Shown here: positions 17,807 to 29,208 of the stretch, piece after piece
How the letters are laid out: the number at the start of each line of letters is the position of its first letter
Position numbering within the stretch: position 1 is the first letter of the stretch
Origin: Methylobacterium sp. SyP6R
GTDB lineage: Bacteria > Pseudomonadota > Alphaproteobacteria > Rhizobiales > Beijerinckiaceae
Direction: 5' to 3'
NCBI RefSeq assembly: GCF_019216885.1
Contig: NZ_JAAQRC020000001.1
Coordinates: 2,170,001 to 2,234,000, forward strand
DNA length: 64,000 nt
Made by a program: the position numbers and the translations under genes
The notes under the pieces: model-generated
The model's input: only the letters and a program-made list of their open reading frames with translations
Told to the model about the DNA's origin: nothing
The model's database searches: none

Positions 17807-18118
17807 ATGGATCACTTCCAGACGAGCATCCGTGAGCGGGCCTATGCCCTGTGGGAGCGGGACGGCCGCGCGCCGGGCCGCGACGAGCATTACTGGCGCA
17901 TGGCCGAGCAGGAACTCGCCGAGCAGGCGCGTCCGACCGTGATCGAAGCGCCGGTGGAGACGGTCGCTGCCAAGCCCGTGCGCAAGCCGGCAGCCCGCAA
18001 GCCGGCCACCAAGAGCGCCGCCGCGAAGACGGTGGCCGAGGTCGCCGAGGCCGTGGCGAAGCCGGCGCCGCGTCGCCGCCGCGCCGCTGCGGCGGGCGAG
18101 AACATCACCACGCACTAA
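17807..18118 (+). CDS. DUF2934 domain small basic protein
   Basis: 103 residues. The N-terminal part, IRERAYALWERDGRAPGRDEHYWRMAE, is the DUF2934 signature: a short helical module with a W-x-R-x-G-R-x-x-G-R-x-x-x-x-W core. The rest is an Ala/Lys/Pro-rich tail with RKPAARKPATKS repeats like histone H1/AlgP-type tails, which might bind nucleic acid (inference). GAGGAG six bases before ATG 17807 sets the start; an ATG at 17786 would place that site inside the gene. Function unknown. Confidence 0.75.
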   Translation: MDHFQTSIRERAYALWERDGRAPGRDEHYWRMAEQELAEQARPTVIEAPVETVAAKPVRKPAARKPATKSAAAKTVAEVAEAVAKPAPRRRRAAAAGENITTH

Positions 18119-18150
18119 AAAAGCTTGTCGGACGCGCGCCGCAGCCGGCC

Positions 18151-19383
18151 TCAGCCCCTTCCGCCCTGCGGGAGGGGCTTTTCGTCGACGATCCGGACCG
18201 GCATTCCGCCGCGGCGGCGGACCCGCCACAGGAGGACGACGAGGGCGAGGTCGATCATCCCGAGGATCGCCAGCGCCAGGAGCGTCGCGTCCGCACCCGC
18301 ATGGGCGATCAGGTAGGCGCCCGCGGAGGGCGCGAGGGCCTGGGCGGCGAGGTTCGGCTTCGCCAGGCGTCCGAGCAGCGCCGCGTAGCGCTCGGGGCCG
18401 AACAGGGCGAGCGGCAGGGTGCCGCGGCCGATCGAGTAGAGCCCGTTGCCGGCACCGAAGATCATCAGCACGACGACGGGAGCCAGGAAACCGGCCCACA
18501 GCAGCACGAGCCCGAACGCCATCAGCACCACCGCGGCGGTGAGCGTCCAGATCGGATGATGCCGGCTGCGATTGGCGACTTCCAGGAGCCGCGCCCCGAC
18601 CTGCGACGGGCCGATCAGGGTGCCGAGCGACACGGCCGCCGCCAGCGATAGACCGCGATCCTGCAACAGGGTCAGCAGGTGGACGGAAAAGATCGAGGTG
18701 GCGATGCCGGTGCAGGTCACGAGAGCCGCGAGGACCAGGAAGACCGGACGCTCGGCCGCATCGAGCGACACCGCCTCGGACCGGCCGCCCCTGGCCTGGG
18801 GCCGCGGCGCGGCCGGCGGGACCAGCCGCAGGATCAGCGGCAGGCACAGGCCGAGTTCGAGCGCCGCATAGGTCAGGCAGGTGCCGCGCCAGCCGAGATG
18901 GGCGAGCAGGAAGGCCGAGAGCGGCCAGCACAGGGTGCTGGAGAAGCCGCCCCACAGGGTGAGCGCGGTGATCGCCGGCCGCGCATCGGCGCCGTAGAGC
19001 CGCCCGAGGGTCGCGAAGGCGGCGTCGTAGAGCCCCGACCCCATTCCGGCGCCGATCACCAGCCAGGCGAGGCCGAAGACCGGCAGGTTCGGCGCCAGCG
19101 CCAGCAGGGCGAGCCCGACCGCGAGCAGCCCGGTCGAGACGGCCAGCACCGGGCGCCCGCCGTGACGGCCGATCATCCGGCCGGCGGTCGGCGCGACGGC
19201 GCCCGCCACCAGCATCCCGGCGGTGAGGCTGCCGAAGATCCAGGGCAGTCCCCAGCCGGTCTCCGCCGCAATCGACGGCCCGAGCACCGTCAGCAGGTAG
19301 TAGCTGCAGCCCCAGGCGAAGATCTGCACGATGCCGAGGGCCGAGATGACCGGCCACCGCCGGTGCGGGATCAGCGGGATCAT
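18151..19383 (-). CDS. MFS transporter coupled to arsC (possible arsenic efflux)
   Basis: 410 residues, 12 predicted membrane helices. The loop between helices 2 and 3 carries GRMIGRHGGRP, the MFS A-motif region. The start ATG overlaps the arsC stop (ATGA), so the two are translationally coupled. MFS carriers beside ars genes can export arsenite or organoarsenicals (ArsK, ArsJ). This protein resembles the general MFS efflux type, and assignment to arsenic rests only on the coupling. No arsR, arsB or acr3 is present nearby. Confidence 0.75.
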   Translation of the reverse strand: MIPLIPHRRWPVISALGIVQIFAWGCSYYLLTVLGPSIAAETGWGLPWIFGSLTAGMLVAGAVAPTAGRMIGRHGGRPVLAVSTGLLAVGLALLALAPNLPVFGLAWLVIGAGMGSGLYDAAFATLGRLYGADARPAITALTLWGGFSSTLCWPLSAFLLAHLGWRGTCLTYAALELGLCLPLILRLVPPAAPRPQARGGRSEAVSLDAAERPVFLVLAALVTCTGIATSIFSVHLLTLLQDRGLSLAAAVSLGTLIGPSQVGARLLEVANRSRHHPIWTLTAAVVLMAFGLVLLWAGFLAPVVVLMIFGAGNGLYSIGRGTLPLALFGPERYAALLGRLAKPNLAAQALAPSAGAYLIAHAGADATLLALAILGMIDLALVVLLWRVRRRGGMPVRIVDEKPLPQGGRG

Positions 19384-19808
19384 CAGGCCGTGGCGACCCG
19401 GCGCCCGTGCTCGTCGATGACGCGCTCGCCATCCTCCTTGAAGAACTCGCCCTGCGGCGGCGGCAGCAGGTCCAGCACCTGCTCGGAGGGACGGCACAGG
19501 CGCACGCCGCGCGGGCTCACGACGAGCGGACGTTCGAGCAGGACCGGATGGGCCGCGATCGCGTCGAGGAGCTGGTCGTCGGTGAGGGCCGGATCGTCGA
19601 GGCCGAGCTCGGCGTAAGGAGTCCCCTTCTTGCGCAGCACCTCGCGCAAAGTCAGGCCGGCCCGGTCGAGGAGCCGGCGCAGGAGCTCACGCGTCGGCGG
19701 GGTCTTCAGGTACTCGACGACGTGCGGCTCGATGCCGGCATGGCGGATCATCGCCAGCACGTTGCGCGACGTGCCGCAGGCCGGGTTATGGTAGATCACG
19801 ACGTCCAT
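19383..19808 (-). CDS. arsC: Arsenate reductase, glutaredoxin-dependent
   Basis: Reduces arsenate to arsenite in the cytoplasm using glutathione and glutaredoxin. The 141-residue thioredoxin-fold protein has the active site HNPACGTSRN with nucleophile C11, and the later arginines in ERPLVVSPRGVRLCRP that stabilise the thiolate and substrate. The ATG (complement of 19806-19808) follows GGGAGG. It comes first in a two-gene unit with the MFS carrier. It could be a YffB/Spx-like relative, but the active-site context is that of true ArsC. Confidence 0.87.
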   Translation of the reverse strand: MDVVIYHNPACGTSRNVLAMIRHAGIEPHVVEYLKTPPTRELLRRLLDRAGLTLREVLRKKGTPYAELGLDDPALTDDQLLDAIAAHPVLLERPLVVSPRGVRLCRPSEQVLDLLPPPQGEFFKEDGERVIDEHGRRVATA

Positions 19809-19910
19809 CGGCGGCCTCCCGCAGCGGGCGCGATTGGCGAAGCCCGCATCCTTTGCCAATCTCTAACGACTTCGCGGGACACTCGTCCACAGGAGTCCGG
19901 CGGGCTTGTG

Positions 19911-19925
19911 GAACATCCCCGGAAC
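19911..19925. promoter_or_regulatory. LexA-box match between arsC and gyrA
   Basis: GAAC ATCCCCG GAAC, an exact match to the alphaproteobacterial GTTC-N7-GTTC operator on the - strand, 122 bases before the gyrA start and 103 before that of arsC. An eight-base pattern like this is expected about twice by chance in 64 kb on two strands, and neither gene is a standard SOS target. Confidence 0.25.
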
Positions 19926-20047
19926 ACCCATCTAAGATGCTGATTTGCTTCGCCTTCCGCGCTTCACACTGGTGCCGGTGGCGCAAATCGGCTAAGCCGT
20001 CCGGCAAGAGAGTGTGAGCCCGCGCGGGCCGCGACGAGAGACAGACC

Positions 20048-22807
<2,760 letters not shown>

Positions 22808-22835
22808 TCGGGCTCTTTCACCCACCTCACGCACA

Positions 22836-22880
22836 ACGCCGTGTCTGCGAGCCGAATCCGCTCGCAGACACGGCGTTTTT
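22836..22880 (+). terminator. Rho-independent terminator after gyrA
   Basis: Perfect 16-bp stem (22836-22851 with 22861-22876), 9-base loop and a T run to 22880, 28 bases after the stop codon. Confidence 0.9.
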
Positions 22881-22993
22881 GTTTTGGATGATGGACTCCG
22901 CGTCGACTGTCTGGAGCCTACTTCGTAATTACGAGGCCGCGCGGCGGAGCCAGGAATGATGGGAGCACAGGACAACACGTTGCGCCGTGCGGG

Positions 22994-23194
22994 AGCGACG
23001 GTTGCCGCGCACGAACCCTCCCCCCCTCTGCAGAGCAGGCCGGGAGAGGGGACACCGTTTCCGGAGAGGTCGCGGCCGTGCTGACGGGCACCATCTGAAT
23101 CACCGTCGCGCCGCCCCTCTCCCGGCCCCTGCTGACGCAGGGTCCACCCTCCCCCGCAGAGGGGGGAGGGTCCACGCGCGGCAGCCGTCGCTCC
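22994..23194. repeat. 200-base imperfect inverted repeat
   Basis: The left arm begins near 22994 (GAGCGACGGTTGCCGCGC) and matches, reversed, the right arm ending near 23194. The inner part holds poly-C/G tracts flanked by GGGAGAGGGG-type sequence. A 41-base piece (23101-23141) recurs inverted at 45468-45508 with one mismatch. The gap 22881-23258 is otherwise without genes. Confidence 0.65.
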
Positions 23195-23258
23195 GGCTTC
23201 CGCAAAGCCTCATGTGGTCGCGTATGGTCGACGCGGGCGTTAGATTGATAAAGCCCAC

Positions 23259-24326
23259 CTACTTCCCGAAATCCACCTTCGCGCCCCGCTCGACGTGCTT
23301 CGCGAGATCCCGCGCGTCCCAGTTGGTGAGCCGGACGCAGCCATGCGATTCGGTCTTGCCGACCTTCTCGGGCTCGGGCGTGCCGTGGATGCCGTAGCCG
23401 TCGTTACCCGACAGGTCGATCCAGACCAGGCCGACCGGGTTGTTCGGGCCGGGCTTGATGGTGAACTTGCGCTTCGCCTCGACGCCTTGGAATGCGTATT
23501 TCGGGTTGTAGGTATAGGTCGGGTCGAAGGCGACCCCCTCGACCTTGAGGACGCCGCTCGGCGCCGGCTTCTCCTCGCTGCCGATCGAGGCCGGGTAGAG
23601 GTGGATCAGCGCCCCGTCCTCGCCATAGGCCCGGACCTGGAGCGCGCCCTTGTCGACCGCGATGCGGGTGACCTTCGGCGTCTCGGGCAATTCCTTGCCG
23701 GGGATGCGCCCTGTCTCCATCGGCGGCACGGCCGCGACCGTGATCACCGTCCCGGCCTTGGTCAGCGGCTTGCCGGGGTTGAGGGCCTCGAGGAAGTCCT
23801 TGCTCATGTGGAAACGCTCGGCCAGCATCTCGGCCGGCGAGGTGTAGGACAACGCCTTCAGATCGGCCTGCTCCTCCATCTTCGGCGGGATCTCCTCCAC
23901 GAACGGGCCGGCGACGTCCTGCTCGGTCAGCGTATACTCGGTCACCGCCGGATCCTGGCTGGTGCCGGACAGGGTCTGCCACAGGGTCTCGTCGAGCCGC
24001 CCGGAAGAGGACTGGCCCTTGGCCTTGGCGAAGCCGGCGAGCGCGCCACGCAGATTGTCGCCGTCGCGCCCGTCGATGGCGCCGGGGGAGAAGCCGGCCC
24101 GGTCGAGCAGCACCTGCACCCGCACCGTCAGCGGGTCGGCGCCTTTCTCGGCAGCCTTCGCCGTCTCCTTCTTGCCGGCTTTCTTCTCCTGATCCTTGTC
24201 CGGCGCACCGGCGCCGAACTGCGCCTGGTTGATCGCCTCCAGGGTCAGGGGCGCCTCCGCGGCGCCGGCCGCGCCGGACAACCCCATCACCAGCAGAGCT
24301 GCCCCGAGCCTCGCCGCCTTCCGCAT
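23259..24326 (-). CDS. L,D-transpeptidase with N-terminal peptidoglycan-binding-like domain
   Basis: 355-residue exported enzyme. Signal peptide ends near AAGAAEA; a Lys/Glu-rich linker (about 42-62); a PG_binding_1-like segment (VRVQVLLDRAGFSPGAIDGRDGDNLRGAL, about 67-95); a LysM-like middle (PAEMLAERFHMSKDFLEALNPG); and the YkuD catalytic domain with GIHGTPEP and SHGCVRLTNWD, nucleophile C330. It would make 3-3 cross-links in peptidoglycan. This multi-domain architecture is shared by many alphaproteobacterial L,D-transpeptidases and differs from the Tyr/Gln-rich paralogue at 8706. Confidence 0.88.
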   Translation of the reverse strand: MRKAARLGAALLVMGLSGAAGAAEAPLTLEAINQAQFGAGAPDKDQEKKAGKKETAKAAEKGADPLTVRVQVLLDRAGFSPGAIDGRDGDNLRGALAGFAKAKGQSSSGRLDETLWQTLSGTSQDPAVTEYTLTEQDVAGPFVEEIPPKMEEQADLKALSYTSPAEMLAERFHMSKDFLEALNPGKPLTKAGTVITVAAVPPMETGRIPGKELPETPKVTRIAVDKGALQVRAYGEDGALIHLYPASIGSEEKPAPSGVLKVEGVAFDPTYTYNPKYAFQGVEAKRKFTIKPGPNNPVGLVWIDLSGNDGYGIHGTPEPEKVGKTESHGCVRLTNWDARDLAKHVERGAKVDFGK

Positions 24327-24402
24327 CCGCCCCTCTCCCGCACACGATGTCAGCCAGGCCTAGAAGCGCCGGATGCCGCCTCCCGTTCCGGATTTTTCGC
24401 GC

Positions 24403-25263
24403 TCACTGGCACAGGCGGTGGCCGGCATTGCGCTCGCGCTCGTCGAGGTGGAGGTGGTTGGCATGCGCCGCATCCGAGCCCGGCCCGAGCACGGTGCGGA
24501 AGAAGCCGCAGGCGCGGGCCCTGACGGCGTTCTCGAAAGCCGCCTCGGGCGTGCCCTCCCGCACCGCGCCCACCATCACCGGCGCCCGTCCCTCGAAGGT
24601 GAAACCCATCACGTCGACCCCGTTGGCATAGGCGTGCTCGCTGAGCTTGGCGCTCGGGTCGTGGTTCTGGCCGCGGCACTCGTAGGAGCCGCCGATCTGG
24701 ACGGTCTTCGGCACCGTCGAGAGGGTCCGCTCGGCGATCACCCGCACCTCGGTGCTCCAGCGGCCGAGCGCCTCCGCGGCGACGCAGGTGAGGGTGGCGG
24801 CGGGGCTGAGCGGGACGCCGTCGGGCAGCACCGTCACCCGCAGGGGCTTGGCCGCGCCACACAGCCCGTCGGCGAGGGGCGCCACCGACTCGGCCTTGAC
24901 GCCCAGGCGTTCGAGCCGGCGCAGGCAGGCGGTATCGTCGGGCACGAGGGTGGCGGGGGTGGGCGCCGGGCCGGAGGGCAGGTCGGCGGGCCGCTCGGGC
25001 GGCAGCGGCGTCGGCTCGGGGACGGGCGTGTCCTTGTCGGTCTCCTTCGGAACCGCGTCCTTTACGGCGGACTCCTTGGAAGCCGGCTCCTTGGCCACAG
25101 GCTCCTTGCTCTCCTCGGGCCGGGGCGGCGGCAACGGCACCTGATCGGCCGGGACCCGGCTCAGAGGCGGCGCACCGCCCGGTGCCTGGGCGGCGGCCGG
25201 ACCGGCCAGGATCGCGCCTGCCATCAGCGCGGCGAGGATCCGCCCCATCGTCGTCCCCGGCAT
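24403..25263 (-). CDS. Extensin-like family protein, secreted
   Basis: 286 residues. Signal peptide ends near GPAAAQ; a Pro/Lys/Glu-rich linker (about 28-105) with repeated KEPxxKE motifs; then an extensin-like C-terminal domain with paired cysteines and the metal/active-site-like HAYANGVDVMGF and HANHLHLD motifs, which resemble the His/Asp pattern of D-Ala-D-Ala carboxypeptidase-type folds. A cell-wall role is inferred. GGGGAGG six bases before ATG 25263 sets the start. It lies 76 bases from the divergent-facing wall enzyme at 24326, same strand. Confidence 0.78.
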   Translation of the reverse strand: MPGTTMGRILAALMAGAILAGPAAAQAPGGAPPLSRVPADQVPLPPPRPEESKEPVAKEPASKESAVKDAVPKETDKDTPVPEPTPLPPERPADLPSGPAPTPATLVPDDTACLRRLERLGVKAESVAPLADGLCGAAKPLRVTVLPDGVPLSPAATLTCVAAEALGRWSTEVRVIAERTLSTVPKTVQIGGSYECRGQNHDPSAKLSEHAYANGVDVMGFTFEGRAPVMVGAVREGTPEAAFENAVRARACGFFRTVLGPGSDAAHANHLHLDERERNAGHRLCQ

Positions 25264-25404
25264 CGCGCCCCTCCCCAGTTCCGCTCCTCAACGGATGGGC
25301 AAGCGTGGCCGTTCCCCCGACTCGTGCTGCTCGCGCGCCCTGCCGCGCTTGCGCCCCGCGCCCCAGGGTCTATCGTCGCCCGCCCTTCGAGCGAGAGGAT
25401 CAGC

Positions 25405-27462
25405 ATGCGCGGCGTCACGGCGGAGCACGAGCCCAACCCCTTCTCCGAGCCGGCCTGGACCACCCCGCACGGGCTGCCGCCTTTCGAGCGCATCGTGCCC
25501 GCGCATTACGAGCCGGCCTTCGAGCGGGCGCTGGCCCAGCACGTCGCCGAGATCGAGGCGATCGCCGGCAATCCGGAGCCCGCGACCTTCGCCAACACGA
25601 TCGAGGCGATGGAGCGCTCGGGCCAGGCCCTGCGCCGGGTCTCCTCGACCTTCTTCAACCTCACCGGCAGCCACACCAATCCCGAGCTTCAGGCGGTCGA
25701 GCGGGCGGTGTCGCCGCGGCTCGCCCGCCACGGCAGCGCGATCTACCTCAATCCGGACCTGTGGGCGCGAGTCTCGGGGATCGCCGAGGACGGCCTGTCC
25801 GACGAGCAGAAGCGGGTGCGCGAGCGCTACCGCCTGCGCTTCCGCCGCGCCGGGGCCGAGCTCGACGCCGAATCCAAGGAGCGCATGGCGGCCATCGCAT
25901 CGCGGCTCGCCGAGCTCGGCACCCAGTTCAGCCAGAACCTGCTCGCCGACGAGGGCGCGTTCACGCTGGAACTGACCGGCGAGGACGATCTTGCCGGCCT
26001 TCCGCCCTTCCTGCGTGCCGCAGCGAGCCGGGCCGCCGAGGAGCGCGGGCTGAAGAACAGCCACGTCGTCACCCTGTCGCGCTCGCTGATCGACCCGTTC
26101 CTGGTCTTCTCGACGCGGCGCGACTTGCGCGAGCGCGCCTATGCCGCCTGGCTCCGCCGGGGCGAGAACGGGGGGGAGACCGACAACCGGGCGATCATCA
26201 CCGAGACCCTGCGCCTGCGCGCCGAGCGGGCGCGCCTGCTGGGTTATTCGAGCTACGCCGCCTTCCGCCTCGACGACACGATGGCGGGCAGCGCCGACGC
26301 CGCGGTCGGCCTGCTGGAGGAGGTCTGGGCGCCGGCCCGCCGCCGGGCCGAAGCCGAGCGCGACCGGCTCCAGGCGCTCGCCCGCGAGGACGGCCACGAT
26401 TTCGACCTCGCTCCTCACGACTGGCGCCACTATGCCGAGCGCCTGCGCCGCCGCGAGCACGACCTCGACGAGGGCGAGATCAAGCCGTATCTCCCGCTGG
26501 AAGGCATGATCCAGGCGGCCTTCGACACGGCGCACCGCCTGTTCGGCCTCTCCTTCACCGAACTGCCGGACGTGCCGCGCTACCACCCCGAGGTGCGGGC
26601 CTGGGAGGTCGCCGACCGGGACGGGCGGGTGATCGGCCTGTTCCTCGGCGATTACTTCGCGCGGCCGAGCAAGCGCTCGGGCGCCTGGATGAGCGGCTTC
26701 CGCTCGCAGGAGCGCCTGACCGGCGAGATCACGCCGATCATCGTCAACGTGATGAACTTCGCCAAGGGGGCCGAGGGCGAGCCGTCCCTGCTCTCCTTCG
26801 ACGATGCCCGCACGCTGTTCCACGAATTCGGCCACGCCCTGCACGGGCTTTTGTCGAACGTGACCTATCCGATGCTCGCCGGCACCGCTGTGGCAGGCGA
26901 CTTCGTCGAGTTGCCGTCCCAGCTCTACGAGCACTGGCTGGAACAGCCGGAGGTTTTGCGGTCGCACGCCCGCCACTACCGCACCGGCGAACCGATGCCC
27001 GAGGACCTGCTGGCCCGGCTGCTCGCCGCCCGCACCTTCAACCAGGGCTTCGCCACGGTGGAATACACGGCGTCGGCCATCGTCGACCTCGACCTGCACC
27101 TGTCGCCGGAGGCCGAGGGCGGCATCGATCCGCTCGCCTTCGAGGCCGAGTCGCTGCGCCGCATCGGCATGCCGGGCGAGATCGCGATGCGCCACCGCAC
27201 GCCGCATTTCCAGCACATCTTCGCCGGGGAAGGCTACGCGGCGGGCTATTACAGCTATCTCTGGTCCGAGGTGCTGGACGCCGACGCCTTCGACGCCTTC
27301 CGGGAAGCGGGCGACATCTTCGATCCCGCCACCGCGGAACGGCTGCGCACCTACGTCTACGGTGCCGGGAACCTGCGCGATGCCCGCAGTGCCTACATCG
27401 CCTTCCGCGGTCGGCTGCCGAGCACCGGGCCGCTCTTGCGCAAGCGGGGGCTGGCGGTATGA
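25405..27462 (+). CDS. M3 family metallopeptidase (Dcp / oligopeptidase A type)
   Basis: Zinc peptidase that degrades short peptides, usually cytoplasmic. 685 residues; zinc site HEFGHALHG at 473-481 (H473, E474, H477), third ligand expected in the following GDFVELPSQ helix. The C-terminal block QHIFAGEGYAAGYYSYLW is a family hallmark. No signal peptide. It resembles peptidyl-dipeptidase Dcp and oligopeptidase A about equally; I do not assign a symbol. The ATG follows GAGAGG. The gene stops right at the edge of the AT-rich island, and its reading frame is intact. Confidence 0.92.
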   Translation: MRGVTAEHEPNPFSEPAWTTPHGLPPFERIVPAHYEPAFERALAQHVAEIEAIAGNPEPATFANTIEAMERSGQALRRVSSTFFNLTGSHTNPELQAVERAVSPRLARHGSAIYLNPDLWARVSGIAEDGLSDEQKRVRERYRLRFRRAGAELDAESKERMAAIASRLAELGTQFSQNLLADEGAFTLELTGEDDLAGLPPFLRAAASRAAEERGLKNSHVVTLSRSLIDPFLVFSTRRDLRERAYAAWLRRGENGGETDNRAIITETLRLRAERARLLGYSSYAAFRLDDTMAGSADAAVGLLEEVWAPARRRAEAERDRLQALAREDGHDFDLAPHDWRHYAERLRRREHDLDEGEIKPYLPLEGMIQAAFDTAHRLFGLSFTELPDVPRYHPEVRAWEVADRDGRVIGLFLGDYFARPSKRSGAWMSGFRSQERLTGEITPIIVNVMNFAKGAEGEPSLLSFDDARTLFHEFGHALHGLLSNVTYPMLAGTAVAGDFVELPSQLYEHWLEQPEVLRSHARHYRTGEPMPEDLLARLLAARTFNQGFATVEYTASAIVDLDLHLSPEAEGGIDPLAFEAESLRRIGMPGEIAMRHRTPHFQHIFAGEGYAAGYYSYLWSEVLDADAFDAFREAGDIFDPATAERLRTYVYGAGNLRDARSAYIAFRGRLPSTGPLLRKRGLAV

Positions 27463-27495
27463 TGCCGCCTACCTTATGAAATATATTCAAGTATT

Positions 27496-27520
27496 GTCGG
27501 GCGGCATCACGCCGCCCGAC
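27496..27520 (+). terminator. Hairpin after the M3 peptidase gene
   Basis: Perfect 10-bp stem GTCGGGCGGC / GCCGCCCGAC with loop ATCAC, 34 bases past the stop codon; followed by GGCAATTTATATT, a weak U tract. It insulates the downstream AT-rich gene from peptidase transcription. Confidence 0.6.
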
Positions 27521-27570
27521 GGCAATTTATATTCTAATGGCGTGGATCTAATTTCTGCACTGTAAATAAA

Positions 27571-28428
27571 ATGATGAGAATTGTAAATAAATATGAAGAA
27601 ATAGCCCATGGCGAGATTAAATCCGCGGCCGATCGCTGGGGCCTCTCTGTTTATCCAAAAGTTCGCGTAGCGGATGTCATATCCCTTGATGACGTTGGAG
27701 CGACTGGCGAGCTAAGGCGTTTCGGACTTCAATCACATTTTGATTTTGTCATTTGTCGTCAAAATTGGGATCCGGTTTATGCGATCGAATTTGATGGGCA
27801 CCTCCACACAACGCCAACACAAATCTCACGAGATTCAAAAAAAGACGAACTATGCAAGCGCGATAATTTTCCAATATTGAGAATAAATAGTAGATACCTG
27901 AATAAAAATTTTGGTCCGATGTCACTTGTTGCATGGATTATTGATGTTTACGAGCTACAAACGGAATTTGAACGCTTGCAGGTGGACGGCCAAATTCCAC
28001 CGGACGAGCCCTTCGATCCATTCTTTATGATGAGCATTGATGCGGCAGAGGAAAGATTTCCTTACTGGCTGTCTGCAAAACCCCGTATTTATATACGAAA
28101 TTTATACAAAAAAGGAAAAATAGTAGTTCCATCATCGTCTGGATTTATCGGATACGATACAAATGATGTTATGTGGGGGATGGAATATATCCAGCTAACC
28201 AAAGAAAATGGGTTGTATGTGCGATCTGCTATGAGGCCTCAGCATTTTCCAATAAATCTTGGCGATCTACTAGACGAAATTCTGTCGGTTCAGCTGAGCC
28301 GCGAAGTGCTACAATGGGATAAAAATCAAGCAGGCGCCCTGCCAATGAGCAAAATATATTTAATAGCTGATAAATTAAAGTCAAATATAAACGTTTCCAG
28401 ATCTCACTCGTGCGGACAAATAAAATAA
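27571..28428 (+). CDS. DUF2726-like, PD-(D/E)XK nuclease-type protein in AT-rich island
   Basis: 285 residues, codon use unlike any neighbour (many AAT, ATA, TTA). Residues 53-125 read like a small restriction-endonuclease fold: QSHFDFVIC (D58), AIEFDGHLH (E73, D75, H77), RDSKKDELC (D88, K90, K91), then NFPILRINSRYL. The EFDGxxH...RDxxKD...ILRI series is the pattern of DUF2726 and Vsr/DUF559-like domains. The C-terminal 150 residues (FPYWLSAKPRIYIRN onward) I do not recognise. There is no Shine-Dalgarno before ATG 27571 (or 27574). No methylase or helicase partner is adjacent. A defence or DNA-processing role is inference only. Confidence 0.6.
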   Translation: MMRIVNKYEEIAHGEIKSAADRWGLSVYPKVRVADVISLDDVGATGELRRFGLQSHFDFVICRQNWDPVYAIEFDGHLHTTPTQISRDSKKDELCKRDNFPILRINSRYLNKNFGPMSLVAWIIDVYELQTEFERLQVDGQIPPDEPFDPFFMMSIDAAEERFPYWLSAKPRIYIRNLYKKGKIVVPSSSGFIGYDTNDVMWGMEYIQLTKENGLYVRSAMRPQHFPINLGDLLDEILSVQLSREVLQWDKNQAGALPMSKIYLIADKLKSNINVSRSHSCGQIK

Positions 28429-28443
28429 AATATATTTCGTGTT

Positions 28444-29208
28444 CTATTGATCGTTGACACTCTCGGAAGAAAGTGCCGAAAATCGCTTCGCGGCCAATGT
28501 GACGCTTAACCAAGCCGCATCCGCCAGGAAAGCCAGCGCCGCCGCGGCCGCCGCGCCCTGGACCAGCGCCAGGGTGTTCTGGGTCTGCAACCCGACCACG
28601 ATCGGCGTGCCCAGCGTCTGGGCCCCGGCGAGCGCCCCGATCGCGGCGGTCGCCACCGCCAGCACCAGCACCACCCGCAAGGCTTCCAGGATCGGCCCGG
28701 CAGCGAGCGGCAGCTCGACCCGCATCAGGATCTGCGTCGGCGTGAGCCCCATCCCGATCGCCGCCCGGCGCACCTCCTCCGGCACGGTGGCGAGCGCGCC
28801 GACGGTGCCGCGCATCACCGGCATCAGCCCGTAGGCGGCGAGCGCCAGGAGGATCGGCGGCGCGCCGAAGCCGAGCACCGGCAGGGCGAGCGCCACCACC
28901 ACCACCGGCGGGGCGGCCTGGGCGGCGGCGGCCAGGGTGTCGAGGGTGGCGCGCAACGAGGCACCGGCGACGCGGGTCGCCAGGATGCCGAGGCCGAGCC
29001 CGGCCCCACCCGCCAAGACGAAACCGCCGAGCGCCAGGACGAGATGCTGCCGGGCGAGCCAGGCGAGGCGACCGGCCGGCACCGGCGTGCCGGCCTGGAG
29101 GCCGAGGAGACGGACCACGAATCCGGCGACCTCCGGCAGGCTGAGCACCGCGAGGCACAGGGCCACCCCGAACGGCACGAGCGCGCGGGCGAACCGGGGA
29201 CGGGTCAT
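28444..29208 (-). CDS. Osmoprotectant-type ABC transporter permease (YehW/OpuBB class)
   Basis: 254-residue inner-membrane permease with five to six helices. The cytoplasmic EAA-like loop EEVRRAAIGMGLTPTQILMRVELPLAAGPILEALR is the binding-protein-dependent permease signature. It overlaps the upstream permease gene by four bases (ATGA), so it ends a tightly coupled operon: binding protein, large permease, small permease. Its stop codon lies at the border of the AT-rich island. The ATPase gene expected with it is missing. Choline, glycine betaine or a related compound is the likely substrate, by family. Confidence 0.85.
   Translation of the reverse strand: MTRPRFARALVPFGVALCLAVLSLPEVAGFVVRLLGLQAGTPVPAGRLAWLARQHLVLALGGFVLAGGAGLGLGILATRVAGASLRATLDTLAAAAQAAPPVVVVALALPVLGFGAPPILLALAAYGLMPVMRGTVGALATVPEEVRRAAIGMGLTPTQILMRVELPLAAGPILEALRVVLVLAVATAAIGALAGAQTLGTPIVVGLQTQNTLALVQGAAAAAALAFLADAAWLSVTLAAKRFSALSSESVNDQ

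Larger units (their letters stand above)
27463..28443. other. AT-rich island (probable horizontal acquisition)
   Basis: Base composition drops abruptly to roughly 40% G+C immediately after the M3 peptidase stop and recovers at the end of the permease gene at 28444. It carries one gene. I see no transposase, tRNA, or clear direct repeat at the edges. The sharp borders exactly at gene ends point to insertion between two intact neighbours. Confidence 0.75.

Noticed and set aside
27463..28443. AT-rich island as an insertion sequence or prophage remnant
   Set aside because: No transposase, integrase, terminal inverted repeats or target duplication could be seen; only a single gene is present.
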